A stretch of 44,435 bases of DNA from positions 1 to 44,435 of the forward strand of contig CAIKHO010000009.1 of NCBI GenBank assembly GCA_903827245.1, written 5' to 3'. The notes beneath the pieces are model-generated. The model worked only from the letters and a program-made list of their open reading frames with translations. It ran no database searches and was not told the DNA's origin. The DNA comes from an uncultured Opitutia bacterium. GTDB lineage: Bacteria > Verrucomicrobiota > Verrucomicrobiia > Opitutales > Opitutaceae. A program made the position numbers and the translations under genes. The first letter of the stretch is position 1. The number at the start of each line of letters is the position of its first letter. Positions 8,863 through 16,884 of the stretch are shown here, piece after piece.

Positions 8863-9027
8863 ATGAAATCGCTCCTCCGTGACACCGCCATCAGCGCCAC
8901 CGCCCCTTCTCCCTCCGCCATCGCCCTGTGCGCTTTCACGCTGTGGGTTGACCACGGACGGCCGAAAAATACCAATGAGGCGATCTGGCTCGAAGCCGAA
9001 AAGCAGCTGATAGCGCGAAAGGCGTGA
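8863..9027 (+). CDS. Small DUF2934-like protein, paralogue of 7148-7318
   Basis: A 54-residue protein. Its core IALCAFTLWVDHGRPKN, then EAIWLEAEKQLIA, aligns with the core of the first copy (IALCAYLQWIDRGQPEN, EAIWLEAERRLIA), while the N-terminal 18 residues differ. Conservation of the same short core with a different leader argues for selection on the protein. The function is unknown. Confidence 0.62.
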   Translation: MKSLLRDTAISATAPSPSAIALCAFTLWVDHGRPKNTNEAIWLEAEKQLIARKA

Positions 9028-9154
9028 GGCAGGCCGCGGTGGCTCACCCGGGCAGTAAAGCGATCGGCCGCGAGCGAGGCCGGCCAATTCGTCCGAATTG
9101 GCGTCGGCGGCCACCTTGCATGGCATCATTCATAAACCCAACGGGACGCTGGCA

Positions 9155-10012
9155 TCACCCGTAGGCACCCGCGCGAGCCTTGAGGTGCCGGGTGGTTTTG
9201 GCCCGCACGCGGCGCCAGGCTTCCCAGCCGTTCGCCAAGAGCAGCCCGGCGAGCAGGAAATAGGCGGCGCCCACCAGCTCGAATACCGCGTAACTCGCAA
9301 CCGCCGTGATGACCCCGAACACCAGCTGGTCGCGGGCCCGCGGCGGCGAGGTCGGCGGATCCGTCACCATGAAGAATCCGAAGAAAAGCACGGCCTGCAG
9401 ATCGGGCGTGCGATAGATCTCGGCCACCCGCGCCGGGTCGCTGAAAAAAGCGGTGAGCGTGAACAACAGGAAATACGCGCCGAGAAAGGCCAGGACCGCC
9501 GGCAGCTTGTTCACCCGGTCGGTGATGAAAATCCCGGTCGCGATCAGCACCACCAGCGCGTAGGGCGGCATGTCGGGCATCGCGCCCCACCAGTTCTGCC
9601 CCGGGCTGAAAACATAAAAGGTCGCGACCAGCGCCAGCGCCGCGGGGTTGAAGATGTTCGCGCTATGGGTTCGGAGGACGACCTTGCTCACAATGCCCAC
9701 CACCGAGGTCACGGCCGCCACATGCCACGGCTCCCGCGGGCTCAGGATCATGCCCACAATCATGCCGGTGAGCAGCGCTCCGTCGGGAAAGCACCATTCA
9801 TCGTCCATGTACCGGATGAGCAGCACATCCGTCGCCGCCGCCGCGATCATCGCCGCGGCCAGGCCCGGCGCCACGAGGGCGAGGCCGTTGCCGAGGCCGG
9901 CGAGCAGCGCGAGCAGGACAAAAATCAGGATCAGGAGGCTCTTGGGCTTCCGGAAAAATTTCGCGATGGCGGTCGAGGGCGTCCGCAGCGCCAGGGTCGC
10001 CGCCTTATTCAT
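9155..10012 (-). CDS. RnfD/NqrB-like membrane protein
   Basis: A 285-residue polytopic inner-membrane protein with about eight to nine hydrophobic segments, related to the RnfD/NqrB subunits of ion-pumping redox complexes. Family-like stretches are GALLTGMIVGMILSP, ANIFNPAALALV and FFMVTDPPTSPP. I do not see the S(T)GAT flavin-attachment motif used in RnfD and NqrB, so it may hold flavin non-covalently or only carry electrons across the membrane. It is the last gene of a three-gene unit and its ATG overlaps the apbE stop by 8 bases. No other Rnf or Nqr subunit is in the window, so it is probably part of a reduced flavin relay rather than a full complex. Confidence 0.82.
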   Translation of the reverse strand: MNKAATLALRTPSTAIAKFFRKPKSLLILIFVLLALLAGLGNGLALVAPGLAAAMIAAAATDVLLIRYMDDEWCFPDGALLTGMIVGMILSPREPWHVAAVTSVVGIVSKVVLRTHSANIFNPAALALVATFYVFSPGQNWWGAMPDMPPYALVVLIATGIFITDRVNKLPAVLAFLGAYFLLFTLTAFFSDPARVAEIYRTPDLQAVLFFGFFMVTDPPTSPPRARDQLVFGVITAVASYAVFELVGAAYFLLAGLLLANGWEAWRRVRAKTTRHLKARAGAYG

Positions 10013-10925
10013 CCTGCATCCCCCCGGTCGCAAAGCGTTCCAGCGCGGGCGTAATGATCAGTCCGTCCACGTCGTGCCGCTCGAACAGGCGCAGGCCTTC
10101 CACGGGGCCCAGCACGAATGCCGCCGTCGCCAGGGCGTCCGCCACCATCGCCGCCGGGGCGACCACCGTCACGCTGGCACAGGCCGCGGCGGAGTTCCCC
10201 GTGCGCGGATCCATGAGATGGTGGCTGGAGCCGTCGCCCGGCGTGCGTCGTTCGTAGTCCCCGGAGGTGCAGACCGCGGCGTCGGATACCAGCACGGTTT
10301 CGATCAACTCCCCGGGATCGCGTGGATGCCGAATACCGACCGACCACGGCTCGCCCGCAGGATTGTTTCCGCCGAGATAGAGATCGCCCCCGGCGTAGAT
10401 GGCGAAATTTTCGAACGGCTGCAGCTCGCGCGCGGCCAGGTCGATCGCAAGTCCCTTGGCCACGGCCCCAAGGTCCAGCAGGAGTGGGCGCAGCAGCGTG
10501 ACCGTCCGCGCGGCCGGATCGAGACGGACATCCCGGAAGCTGACAGGCCCGGCCGCAACGACCGAGGTGTGCGAGGCCACGCCGGTGCGGTAATCGCGGT
10601 TGAAACCTGCCGCCTCCATGCGCAGCCCGACCGTCGGGTCAAAGGCGCCGTCGGTTTCCGCCGCCACGGCCAGGGCAAACTGCACGGCCTCGTACAACAG
10701 CCCGCTGACCGCTGTCGGCGTCCCGATCCGCGTGGAGAGACGGCGCAGTTCGCTGGTCTCGTCGAACCGGCTGCAGGCGCCCTCAATCCGGCGGAACCAG
10801 TCGAACGCCCGCTCCATCGCGGCTTCGCGTGCCGGGTCATCGGGCGGCTGGTCCCGGCGGCCGGGCACCTCGATGGCGACCAGGGTGCCCATCAGGGCAA
10901 CGGTGTGGGCTCCCGCGGCGTTCAC
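10005..10925 (-). CDS. apbE: FAD:protein FMN transferase (ApbE)
   Basis: The enzyme attaches FMN covalently to threonine in S(T)GAT motifs of target proteins, using FAD and Mg. It has 306 residues. Family signatures are GGDLYLGG, SHHLMDPRTG and, towards the C-terminus, ADALATAAFVLG, which carries Mg ligands. No signal peptide or lipobox is visible although ApbE normally works outside the cytoplasmic membrane; either the true start is further upstream inside the neighbouring gene or this copy acts in the cytosol. It starts with GTG and overlaps the upstream gene by GTGA, showing tight coupling. Its likely target is the neighbour carrying VSGATES. Confidence 0.92.
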   Translation of the reverse strand: MNAAGAHTVALMGTLVAIEVPGRRDQPPDDPAREAAMERAFDWFRRIEGACSRFDETSELRRLSTRIGTPTAVSGLLYEAVQFALAVAAETDGAFDPTVGLRMEAAGFNRDYRTGVASHTSVVAAGPVSFRDVRLDPAARTVTLLRPLLLDLGAVAKGLAIDLAARELQPFENFAIYAGGDLYLGGNNPAGEPWSVGIRHPRDPGELIETVLVSDAAVCTSGDYERRTPGDGSSHHLMDPRTGNSAAACASVTVVAPAAMVADALATAAFVLGPVEGLRLFERHDVDGLIITPALERFATGGMQDE

Positions 10926-11695
10926 TTGGCCTGCTTCAGGGCCTCGCCCACCGCGTAGAAAAAGGCGTCAGAGCTTTCCGTCGCGCCGGAGACCCAATCG
11001 ACGTTGTTGCTCTGGCGTTCCACCACCTCGGGCGGCAGCGCGGCGATCACGTTCTGCGAGTAGCGGGTGAAGCACTGGGCAATCGCGGAAGCCACGATCC
11101 TGCCGCCCTTGATTTCCACCGAGGCCTGCAGGTCGCCATGGCGGCAGTGGCCCCAGCCAAAGAAGATTCCGTCCTTGAAGGTGGGCGCGGCGGGTTTCGC
11201 CGCCACGGCCGGTGCAACCGGAGCTGGGGCCGCTACGACGACCGACACCGGCGGGGCCAAGGGAGCGGACGCAGCCGGGGACTCGGCCGGCACGGGCGTG
11301 GGGGCTGCCGGGACGGCCGCGACCTCAACGGGGACCACTGCCGCGGCCACCACTGGAGCGGGTTTTGAAACCGGCGGGACAATCGCCACCGCGGGCGCCG
11401 GCGCAGCGGGAGCAGGCTCGGCGGGCGGGACAACGGCGGGCGGCTGGCCCGAGCGCAACTTCGCCGGGGCGGTCGCCACTGCGGGGGCCAAGGCGACACG
11501 CGGTACCGCCGGCCGCTTCCGCTCGGAGGCAGCCAGCCGACTGGCCGCCGAGGCCGTGCGCAAAAATCCCGCGGCATACACGGCGAGCACGGCGGCCGAG
11601 CCGAGCGCGACCAAGTTGCGCCGGGCCCGCTTGCCAGGAAGATGCGCCGCCTTGGAGGCTGCGGAAGGTTCGGTCGGGTGACCTTTGGAATTCAC
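10922..11695 (-). CDS. Membrane-anchored FMN-binding domain protein
   Basis: A 257-residue protein with an N-terminal basic segment and one membrane helix (about 28-48), then a long proline/alanine/valine-rich linker (about 55-170), then a C-terminal FMN-binding domain (about 172-257). VDWVSGATES near the end is the ApbE target motif, with T239 as the expected FMN attachment site. The linker would let the flavin domain reach away from the membrane. It starts at GTG and is followed directly by apbE and the RnfD-like gene. The linker is of low complexity, so homology rests on the last 85 residues. Confidence 0.85.
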   Translation of the reverse strand: MNSKGHPTEPSAASKAAHLPGKRARRNLVALGSAAVLAVYAAGFLRTASAASRLAASERKRPAVPRVALAPAVATAPAKLRSGQPPAVVPPAEPAPAAPAPAVAIVPPVSKPAPVVAAAVVPVEVAAVPAAPTPVPAESPAASAPLAPPVSVVVAAPAPVAPAVAAKPAAPTFKDGIFFGWGHCRHGDLQASVEIKGGRIVASAIAQCFTRYSQNVIAALPPEVVERQSNNVDWVSGATESSDAFFYAVGEALKQAK

Positions 11696-12049
11696 GTGGG
11701 TGGTATCCTGGAATTGCCGGGGTTCCGGACGGCACGCACTTCAAGTGCGCACCGCGAATGAAACGGGTGACTCAGGAGGGGGATTGGGGTCGGGGAAAGC
11801 CGTTGGGCGGGGAGTAATATTTCACAAGCCAAATGCCCTTGCAGGCACACCCAAGATGACGGCCCTGCCGGCCGGGAGTTGCGCCGGAATCGTTCACCAC
11901 CGAGGGACCATGCAGTTGGATCGCTTCCGGCATGTAGCAGCCGAGGTCACGAGGCTGGGTTTGGTGACTCACTTCAATCCAGCCTCCTCACGTCGGCTGC
12001 TACGTTCAACTGCATGAGTCCGGCTGAGGGTCTCCGTGGTTCAACCCGC
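11696..12049. other. Gap with a nested repeat
   Basis: These 354 bases separate the FMN-binding gene from the small hypothetical gene at 12050. The only recognisable element is the nested inverted repeat at 11909-12016. Any promoter for the flavin unit must lie here. Confidence 0.55.
11909..12016. repeat. 70-bp palindromic element inside a second inverted repeat (copy 2)
   Basis: The outer arms CATGCAGTTGGA (11909-11920) and GTTCAACTGCATG (12004-12016) surround a 70-bp element (11934-12003) that begins GTAGCAG, contains GAGGCTGGG and ends CTGCTAC. It matches 6942-7011 at most positions and has exactly the same length, but the outer arms are unrelated to those of copy 1. Confidence 0.85.
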
Positions 12050-12445
12050 CTAGACCGGGCGCTGGAACGACTGTGGATTCTCCCCGGCGCGCAGGGAAAT
12101 CGACGCGCCCTCGAGGCCGAGTTCGAGGCACTCGAAGAAGTTGCGGACGCATTGGCCGAGCCGGTCGTCGCCGAGTCCGCCGTGCTCGACGTGGTCCACG
12201 AGCTTCCGGCCGAGGACCGCGGCACGGCTGCGCAGGATGGCAGCGGCCGGCCCGGGCGGGTTGTCATCCGAGTCCATGCAAGGCGCCAGCAACGTCACGA
12301 TCTCCCCGGCAATCCGGTGCGCCTCCCCTGCGTCCGGACCCTCGCCCGGCACCGGCTCCTCCAGCAGCAGCAAGATGCGACGGGCCACCCGCCCGGCATG
12401 GGAGAGATTCAGCGGAACGTGAAAATACGGCGTGGGCTGGACCAT
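12050..12445 (-). CDS. Hypothetical protein downstream of the oxidoreductase genes
   Basis: A 131-residue protein beginning MVQPTPYFHVPLNLSHAG. It is predicted mostly helical, has two cysteines and no signal peptide or membrane segment. I do not recognise a family. It is on the same strand as the 2-oxoacid:ferredoxin oxidoreductase genes and follows them by 157 bases that contain a repeat, so it may be co-transcribed. Shadow frames overlap it, and the call rests on ordinary amino-acid composition. Confidence 0.5.
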   Translation of the reverse strand: MVQPTPYFHVPLNLSHAGRVARRILLLLEEPVPGEGPDAGEAHRIAGEIVTLLAPCMDSDDNPPGPAAAILRSRAAVLGRKLVDHVEHGGLGDDRLGQCVRNFFECLELGLEGASISLRAGENPQSFQRPV

Positions 12446-12602
12446 GGGAGCCGGACGGATCCGGCGCCGGAATCCAGCCGCATCCAGCCGGTTTTGTGAA
12501 GCCCCGACCGAACCAAAACGCCTTCCCCTTGCCTCCCGCACGCGGGAGGAGTCAGACACCCGGCTCCTGACCCGGTCCGCCCGTACCTCTCGGGCGTCCG
12601 AG

Positions 12603-13493
12603 TCAATGGCCCGGGGCCTGACTCCTTTCGCGCGCGGGCTGCAACTGGTCCTGCAATTCCCGGACCTGCCGGTCGAACGTCGGCGGCGGGTTCGGGTTGC
12701 GGTAGAAAACACCGGTGTAAAGGGTCTGGCCGTACTCCTGCGCCAGCTCCATCGCGCGAATCCGGTTGGCCGAGTCGTGCCCCTCCGCCGCGAGCTTCCG
12801 CATCCGGACTTTCTGCGACTTCACCTGGTTCTCCGCATCGCCGAAGCTCACGCAGGGCGACTGGATGTTGACGAACGAGAAGCCGGGGTACCGGATCGCT
12901 TCCTCGATGATCGCGGTGAGCCCGTCGAGGTCGGCCGGCACGCCCTGCGCCACGAAGCCCGCGCCGTAGGCCAGCGTATAGAGCAGCGGATTCACCGGTT
13001 CCTCCATGCTGCCGTAAACGGAGGTCGGCGTCTTCGTACCGCGCGCCGAGGTCGGGGAAACCTGTCCCTTGGTGAGGCCGTAGATCTGGTTGTCCATCAC
13101 GATGTAGGTGAGGTCGATGTTCCGGCGCACCGCGTGCGGAACGTGGCCGCCCCCGATGGAAAAGCCGTCGCCATCGCCGCCGGCGACCAGCACCAGGAGC
13201 TCCGGACGGGCCAGCTTGATCCCCTGCGCGATGGGCAGTGCCCGGCCGTGCACGGAATTGAAGCCGTACGCCGTGGTGTAGCCCGGGATGCGGCTGGAGC
13301 AGCCGATGCCCGACACGAAGGCGATCTCGTGCGGCGGGCGCCCGATCGCCGCCAGCGCACGGTAGATCGCGGCGGCGACCCCATAGTCGCCGCAGCCGGG
13401 ACACCAGATCGGCTTCAGGTTGCTCCGGAAATCCTTCGCGGTGTAGGCCGCAGGCGCCGGTCCGCAGGTGCAGGCTTGCTCGGGGGAGATCAT
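12603..13493 (-). CDS. korB: 2-oxoacid:ferredoxin oxidoreductase, beta subunit
   Basis: Thiamine-diphosphate-binding subunit, 296 residues, of a CoA-dependent 2-oxoacid:ferredoxin oxidoreductase. The TPP/Mg motif is GGDGDGFSIGGGH (about 105-117) with N135 downstream. Cysteines 31 and 34 (WCPGCGDYG), 65 (GIGCSSRIPGY) and one in SPCVSF are placed to bind a 4Fe-4S cluster. ATG overlaps the alpha-subunit stop (ATGA), so the two are translationally coupled. The alpha subunit is of the KorA type and 2-oxoglutarate is the likeliest substrate, but pyruvate cannot be excluded. Confidence 0.9.
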   Translation of the reverse strand: MISPEQACTCGPAPAAYTAKDFRSNLKPIWCPGCGDYGVAAAIYRALAAIGRPPHEIAFVSGIGCSSRIPGYTTAYGFNSVHGRALPIAQGIKLARPELLVLVAGGDGDGFSIGGGHVPHAVRRNIDLTYIVMDNQIYGLTKGQVSPTSARGTKTPTSVYGSMEEPVNPLLYTLAYGAGFVAQGVPADLDGLTAIIEEAIRYPGFSFVNIQSPCVSFGDAENQVKSQKVRMRKLAAEGHDSANRIRAMELAQEYGQTLYTGVFYRNPNPPPTFDRQVRELQDQLQPARERSQAPGH

Positions 13494-15286
13494 AGCGTGT
13501 TCATCAGGTCGTTCGGGTGCCGCCGCGATGTCCTGACCGGCTGCCGCGCCATCCCGCGAATCCGCGCCACCACGTCGGACGGTGCGATCGGATTCGCCCC
13601 GCTTTGCGCCAGGGACGCGAAATTGTCCGGCACGTCCACCCACATGCGGATGAGGCGGTGGAGCTGGCCCTGGTGCGATTGCTCGATGACCAGGCATTGC
13701 CGGAGCGACGCGAAAAACTCCCGGTAAATCTCCTCCGCCACCGGATAGATCAGCGTGGGCACCAGGAGCTTCACCTCGAGTCCTTCCGACCGGGCCGTGC
13801 GCAGGGCCTCGAGCGCAATGCCCGCCACGCTGCCCCAGCTGATCAGCCCGATGGTCGCATCCGCATCGCCCTCGATCATGAACAGGTCGCGGCGGTCCTT
13901 CAGCGGGTTAAGCTTGTTCAGCCGCTTGTCGTTCATCCGCGCATGCATCCCGCCGCTTGCGGTCGGCGCGCCATGCTCGTCGTGCTCGATCCCCGCGGCC
14001 AGGTAGTTGCCGCCCTTCATCCCCGGGTGGCTGATCGGGCTGATGCCCGAGTCGGTCAGCCGGAAACGCGTGTAGCCTTCGAGTTCCGCCGCGGTCGGGA
14101 CCAGGCGGTCGAGCACCTCAAATCGCGTGAGATCGACGGCCTCGATCACTTCCTTGCGCTGGGCGATCTCCTGGTCGGAAAGCACGATGACAGGGGTCTG
14201 ATAGCGCTCGGCGATGTTGAAGGCCTCGACGGTGACCGCAAAGGTGTCGGCCACACCGGTCGGTGCGAGGATCGGCCGGACGCTGTCGCCGTGTGCCGAG
14301 AACGCCGCCGCGAACAGATCCGCCTGCTCGCGCTTGGTCGGCATGCCGGTTGAAGGGCCGCCGCGCTGAACGTCGACGCACACGAGCGGCAGCTCGGCCA
14401 CGCTGGCCAGGCCGAGCACCTCGGTCTTGAGTGAAAGTCCCGGGCCCGACGTGGCGGTCATCGCCTTCTTCCCGGCGAAGGACGCCCCGACGGCGGCCGC
14501 GATGCTGGCAATCTCATCCTCACCCTGCAGCACGACGCCGCCGTGCTTCCAGATGTCGCGCTGCAAGTGCTGCATGATCTCCGTAGCCGGCGTGATCGGG
14601 TAGCCGCCAAAGAACGTGCAGCCCGCGAACAGCGCCGCCTGCGCGCACATCTCGTTCCCGTCGGTGACAATCCGCCGGGTGGCCGTCGCGTGCGGCGGAT
14701 CGAGCCGGTATTCCGAACCGAGCGGCTGCGCAGCAGCATAGTCGAGGCCGGCGGCAAACGCGCGCTCGTTGCCCTGCAGGACCGCGTCGCCCTTGGCGGC
14801 GAGCTTCCTGCGCAGGCCGGCGAGGATGCCTTCCCGCGGAAGGCCGAACCAGCCGGCCAGCAACCCCAGCACGACGGAGTTCTTCGCCTGCTGTGTGCCG
14901 GCCGTCTTCCGGGCCAGTTCCTCGATCGGGACCGCGAGGGACACCGCGGGCTCCACGGACCCCAGCGGCAGGGCGTCGGGCGCGACACCGGTCTTCTGCT
15001 CGTAAATCACCACGGTCCTTTCCCCGACGGGCAGTTCGCCGCCGAAGCGCAGGAAGTCGTCCCAATTGAGGGCCACCGCCACGTCGAGCACGCCACCGGG
15101 GTTGGCCACCGGGACGGTCGCGACGCGCAGACGGCAGGACGATTCGCCGCCGCGGATCTGCGAGCCGAAGCTCTTGGTCAGGATCGCAAAATATCCCTCC
15201 TTGGCCAAGGCGCCGATCAATGACTCACCGGCGGAGACGATACCGTCGCCGCCGGCGCCCGCCATGCCGATGACCAGGTCGTTCAC
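13490..15286 (-). CDS. korA: 2-oxoacid:ferredoxin oxidoreductase, fused gamma-alpha subunit
   Basis: A 598-residue fusion. Residues 1 to about 185 are the gamma domain (GMAGAGGDGIVSAG, SFGSQIRGGESS). From about 210 onward is the alpha pyrimidine-binding domain (GGYPITPATEIM, QGEDEIASIAAAVGASFAG, TSGPGLSLKTE). With KorB it converts a 2-oxoacid and CoA to acyl-CoA, CO2 and reduced ferredoxin. It starts at GTG, overlapping the ferredoxin stop as GTGA, and ends overlapping korB. The gamma-alpha order is common in 2-oxoglutarate enzymes of this class. Reduced ferredoxin made here may be relevant to the nearby flavin redox unit, but that is inference. Confidence 0.92.
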   Translation of the reverse strand: MNDLVIGMAGAGGDGIVSAGESLIGALAKEGYFAILTKSFGSQIRGGESSCRLRVATVPVANPGGVLDVAVALNWDDFLRFGGELPVGERTVVIYEQKTGVAPDALPLGSVEPAVSLAVPIEELARKTAGTQQAKNSVVLGLLAGWFGLPREGILAGLRRKLAAKGDAVLQGNERAFAAGLDYAAAQPLGSEYRLDPPHATATRRIVTDGNEMCAQAALFAGCTFFGGYPITPATEIMQHLQRDIWKHGGVVLQGEDEIASIAAAVGASFAGKKAMTATSGPGLSLKTEVLGLASVAELPLVCVDVQRGGPSTGMPTKREQADLFAAAFSAHGDSVRPILAPTGVADTFAVTVEAFNIAERYQTPVIVLSDQEIAQRKEVIEAVDLTRFEVLDRLVPTAAELEGYTRFRLTDSGISPISHPGMKGGNYLAAGIEHDEHGAPTASGGMHARMNDKRLNKLNPLKDRRDLFMIEGDADATIGLISWGSVAGIALEALRTARSEGLEVKLLVPTLIYPVAEEIYREFFASLRQCLVIEQSHQGQLHRLIRMWVDVPDNFASLAQSGANPIAPSDVVARIRGMARQPVRTSRRHPNDLMNTL

Positions 15287-15528
15287 GACTCAGGACTCCC
15301 CCCATCGTCGCCGATGGATCCGGTCGCGCAACCCGCCATGATTTCCTCGACCTGCGCGATCTCATCGGCGGTCCGGGGCTGGCGGCAGAGGACCGACATG
15401 CCGGTCTCTTCGTTGCGGGAGAAGAATTGCGGTGAGGTCGCGCGGCACTGGTCGCAGTCGATGCAGGTCGCATCGACGTAAAACAGGCCGGGGGCGTTGT
15501 CGGGGAGCCGTTCAGTGAGGGTCGCCAT
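15283..15528 (-). CDS. Small single-cluster ferredoxin
   Basis: An 81-residue ferredoxin with one 4Fe-4S cluster motif, C22-X2-C25-X2-C28 (TCIDCDQC) plus C67 (AGCATGSI). C48 is extra. It resembles the short monocluster ferredoxins that often precede korAB and is the probable electron acceptor of that enzyme. GTGA overlap with korA shows one operon. The 214-base gap upstream holds an inverted repeat at 15546-15582. Confidence 0.88.
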   Translation of the reverse strand: MATLTERLPDNAPGLFYVDATCIDCDQCRATSPQFFSRNEETGMSVLCRQPRTADEIAQVEEIMAGCATGSIGDDGGSPES

Positions 15529-15545
15529 GGTGGTTGGGGAGGGTT

Positions 15546-15582
15546 GAGCAAAGCCAATCTAGCCTCACCGCGGCTTTGCTAC
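15546..15582. repeat. Short inverted repeat
   Basis: GAGCAAAGCC and GGCTTTGCT face each other. Read on the minus strand it begins GTAGCAAAGCCGCGGTGAGG, resembling the start of the 70-bp element. It lies upstream of the ferredoxin start. Confidence 0.55.
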
Positions 15583-15742
15583 TCACCACATCTTGGCCAA
15601 CACTGTTCATTTGTTGGCCGGGATCGACGATGGCGGCATCGCCGCGCCCCAAGGTGTCACGGCCTGGCGTGATCGCGGCTGTGCCGCCGCAGGAAGGGCG
15701 ATCGCTTGCGGTCCTCGTTGGTGCCACCCCAGTGTCCCTCGC

Positions 15743-16219
15743 ATGAAGAAGACCCATGTCCCTTCGCTGCCCGAGGAATGTCTGGCGTCGCCCAAGGGCA
15801 AGTATCGCTCGTTCGTGAAGAACATCTCGCTCGCGCTCGGCGGCAAGAAGGACATCGGCGCATGGGGCGGCGGCCATCCCTTCGACCTGCAGTGGCGCCG
15901 GGTGCCGCCCGGCGCGGCGGTCTGCCCGCTCCATGCCCACACCGTGCAGTGGGAGCTGTTCGTCGTCCTGTCCGGCACCGCCACCGTGCGGATCGGACGC
16001 CAGAAAACCATCGTGCGGGCGGGCGACGCCTTCGTCCAACCGCCCGGCACCGCGCACCAGATCATCAACACCGGGAAGCGCGACTTTGTCTTCCAGGTGA
16101 TTGCGGACAACCCGCCGGCCGACAGCACGTGGTACCCGGACTCGAAAAAGTGGATGATGAAGCCGCAACGCCGGGTCTTCCGCATGGCCGAGGTGGACTA
16201 CAACGACGGCGAGGAGTGA
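15743..16219 (+). CDS. Cupin-domain protein
   Basis: A 158-residue single-domain cupin. Motif 1 is PLHAHTVQWELFVVLSG with metal-binding His/Glu, and motif 2 is GDAFVQPPGTAHQIINTG. Such proteins bind a metal and may be isomerases, dioxygenases or ligand sensors, so the function is open. The start is the ATG giving MKKTHVPSLP; the longer frame from 15593 is not convincing. It converges with the lutC gene. Confidence 0.82.
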   Translation: MKKTHVPSLPEECLASPKGKYRSFVKNISLALGGKKDIGAWGGGHPFDLQWRRVPPGAAVCPLHAHTVQWELFVVLSGTATVRIGRQKTIVRAGDAFVQPPGTAHQIINTGKRDFVFQVIADNPPADSTWYPDSKKWMMKPQRRVFRMAEVDYNDGEE

Positions 16220-16269
16220 GCACTCCGTCGACGGTTGCCAAGGCTATGGCTGATGGTCGGCGGCCACCA

Positions 16270-16884
16270 CTAGTCCAGCACGAGTGCAATCTGCACGCCC
16301 GGGCCGTGCACCCCCTCGATCAGGATGCCCTCGACATCGGCGGTCTTCGAGGGACCCGTGCACCAGATGATGTTCGGGTCGTCGCCCAGGGCGGCAATCG
16401 CCTGCGGCAGGTCGACGAAAAGTTCGGCCCGCGAAAACACCGCCACGTGCACCCACGGCGTGAGGGCCGCGAGGCGGTGCGAGGTCGAACGGTCCTTCAG
16501 GATGACCGTGCCCAATTCCGCGATGCCGCCGGCCGCGCGGGTAATGCCAAAGGCGTAGTCGTCGACCCGCGTGCGGTCGTACACCGTCTCGACCTCGAAC
16601 TCCGGGCCGAAATGCGGCGCGAGCCGGGGCCAGAGCGCGGGGTCGCAGTAGCCGTGCAGCCATTTCCCTTCGCGCAGCTGTTTCACCAGCGCGGGAATGT
16701 CGGTGAGCGCCGTTCCGTTCACGCCGCGCAGGCGGTCGGCGAACACCGCGAGCGGGTCACGGTTGGCCAGCAGCTGCCGGAGCACGGCGATCTCGGTGTC
16801 GTAGGCGGGCAGCGCGGCCCGCTCGGTCAGCGGCGCGAGCGCGGAGCGCACGCGGCCGAGGATGGCTTCACGGTCGTCACTCAT
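16270..16884 (-). CDS. lutC: Lactate utilization protein C (LUD domain)
   Basis: A 204-residue LUD-domain protein and third subunit of the LutABC L-lactate oxidation complex, which converts L-lactate to pyruvate. Family features include a helical N-terminus, AFGITRAAGGIAELGT and HVAVFSRAELFVDL. Its ATG overlaps the lutB stop (16881-16884, ATGA). The precise catalytic role of LutC is not settled in the family. Its presence next to a lactate-producing sugar pathway supports the assignment. Confidence 0.9.
   Translation of the reverse strand: MSDDREAILGRVRSALAPLTERAALPAYDTEIAVLRQLLANRDPLAVFADRLRGVNGTALTDIPALVKQLREGKWLHGYCDPALWPRLAPHFGPEFEVETVYDRTRVDDYAFGITRAAGGIAELGTVILKDRSTSHRLAALTPWVHVAVFSRAELFVDLPQAIAALGDDPNIIWCTGPSKTADVEGILIEGVHGPGVQIALVLD

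Noticed and set aside
9098-10054. 318-codon plus-strand frame
   Set aside because: Antisense to the RnfD-like gene, whose hydrophobic pattern and family stretches are clear.
6909-12016. Possible CRISPR array
   Set aside because: Repeats are palindromic, few, kilobases apart and variable in spacing; no array or cas gene is present.
12409-13404. 331-codon minus-strand frame overlapping korB
   Set aside because: Shadow frame; korB in the other frame has TPP and Fe-S motifs and a coupled start.
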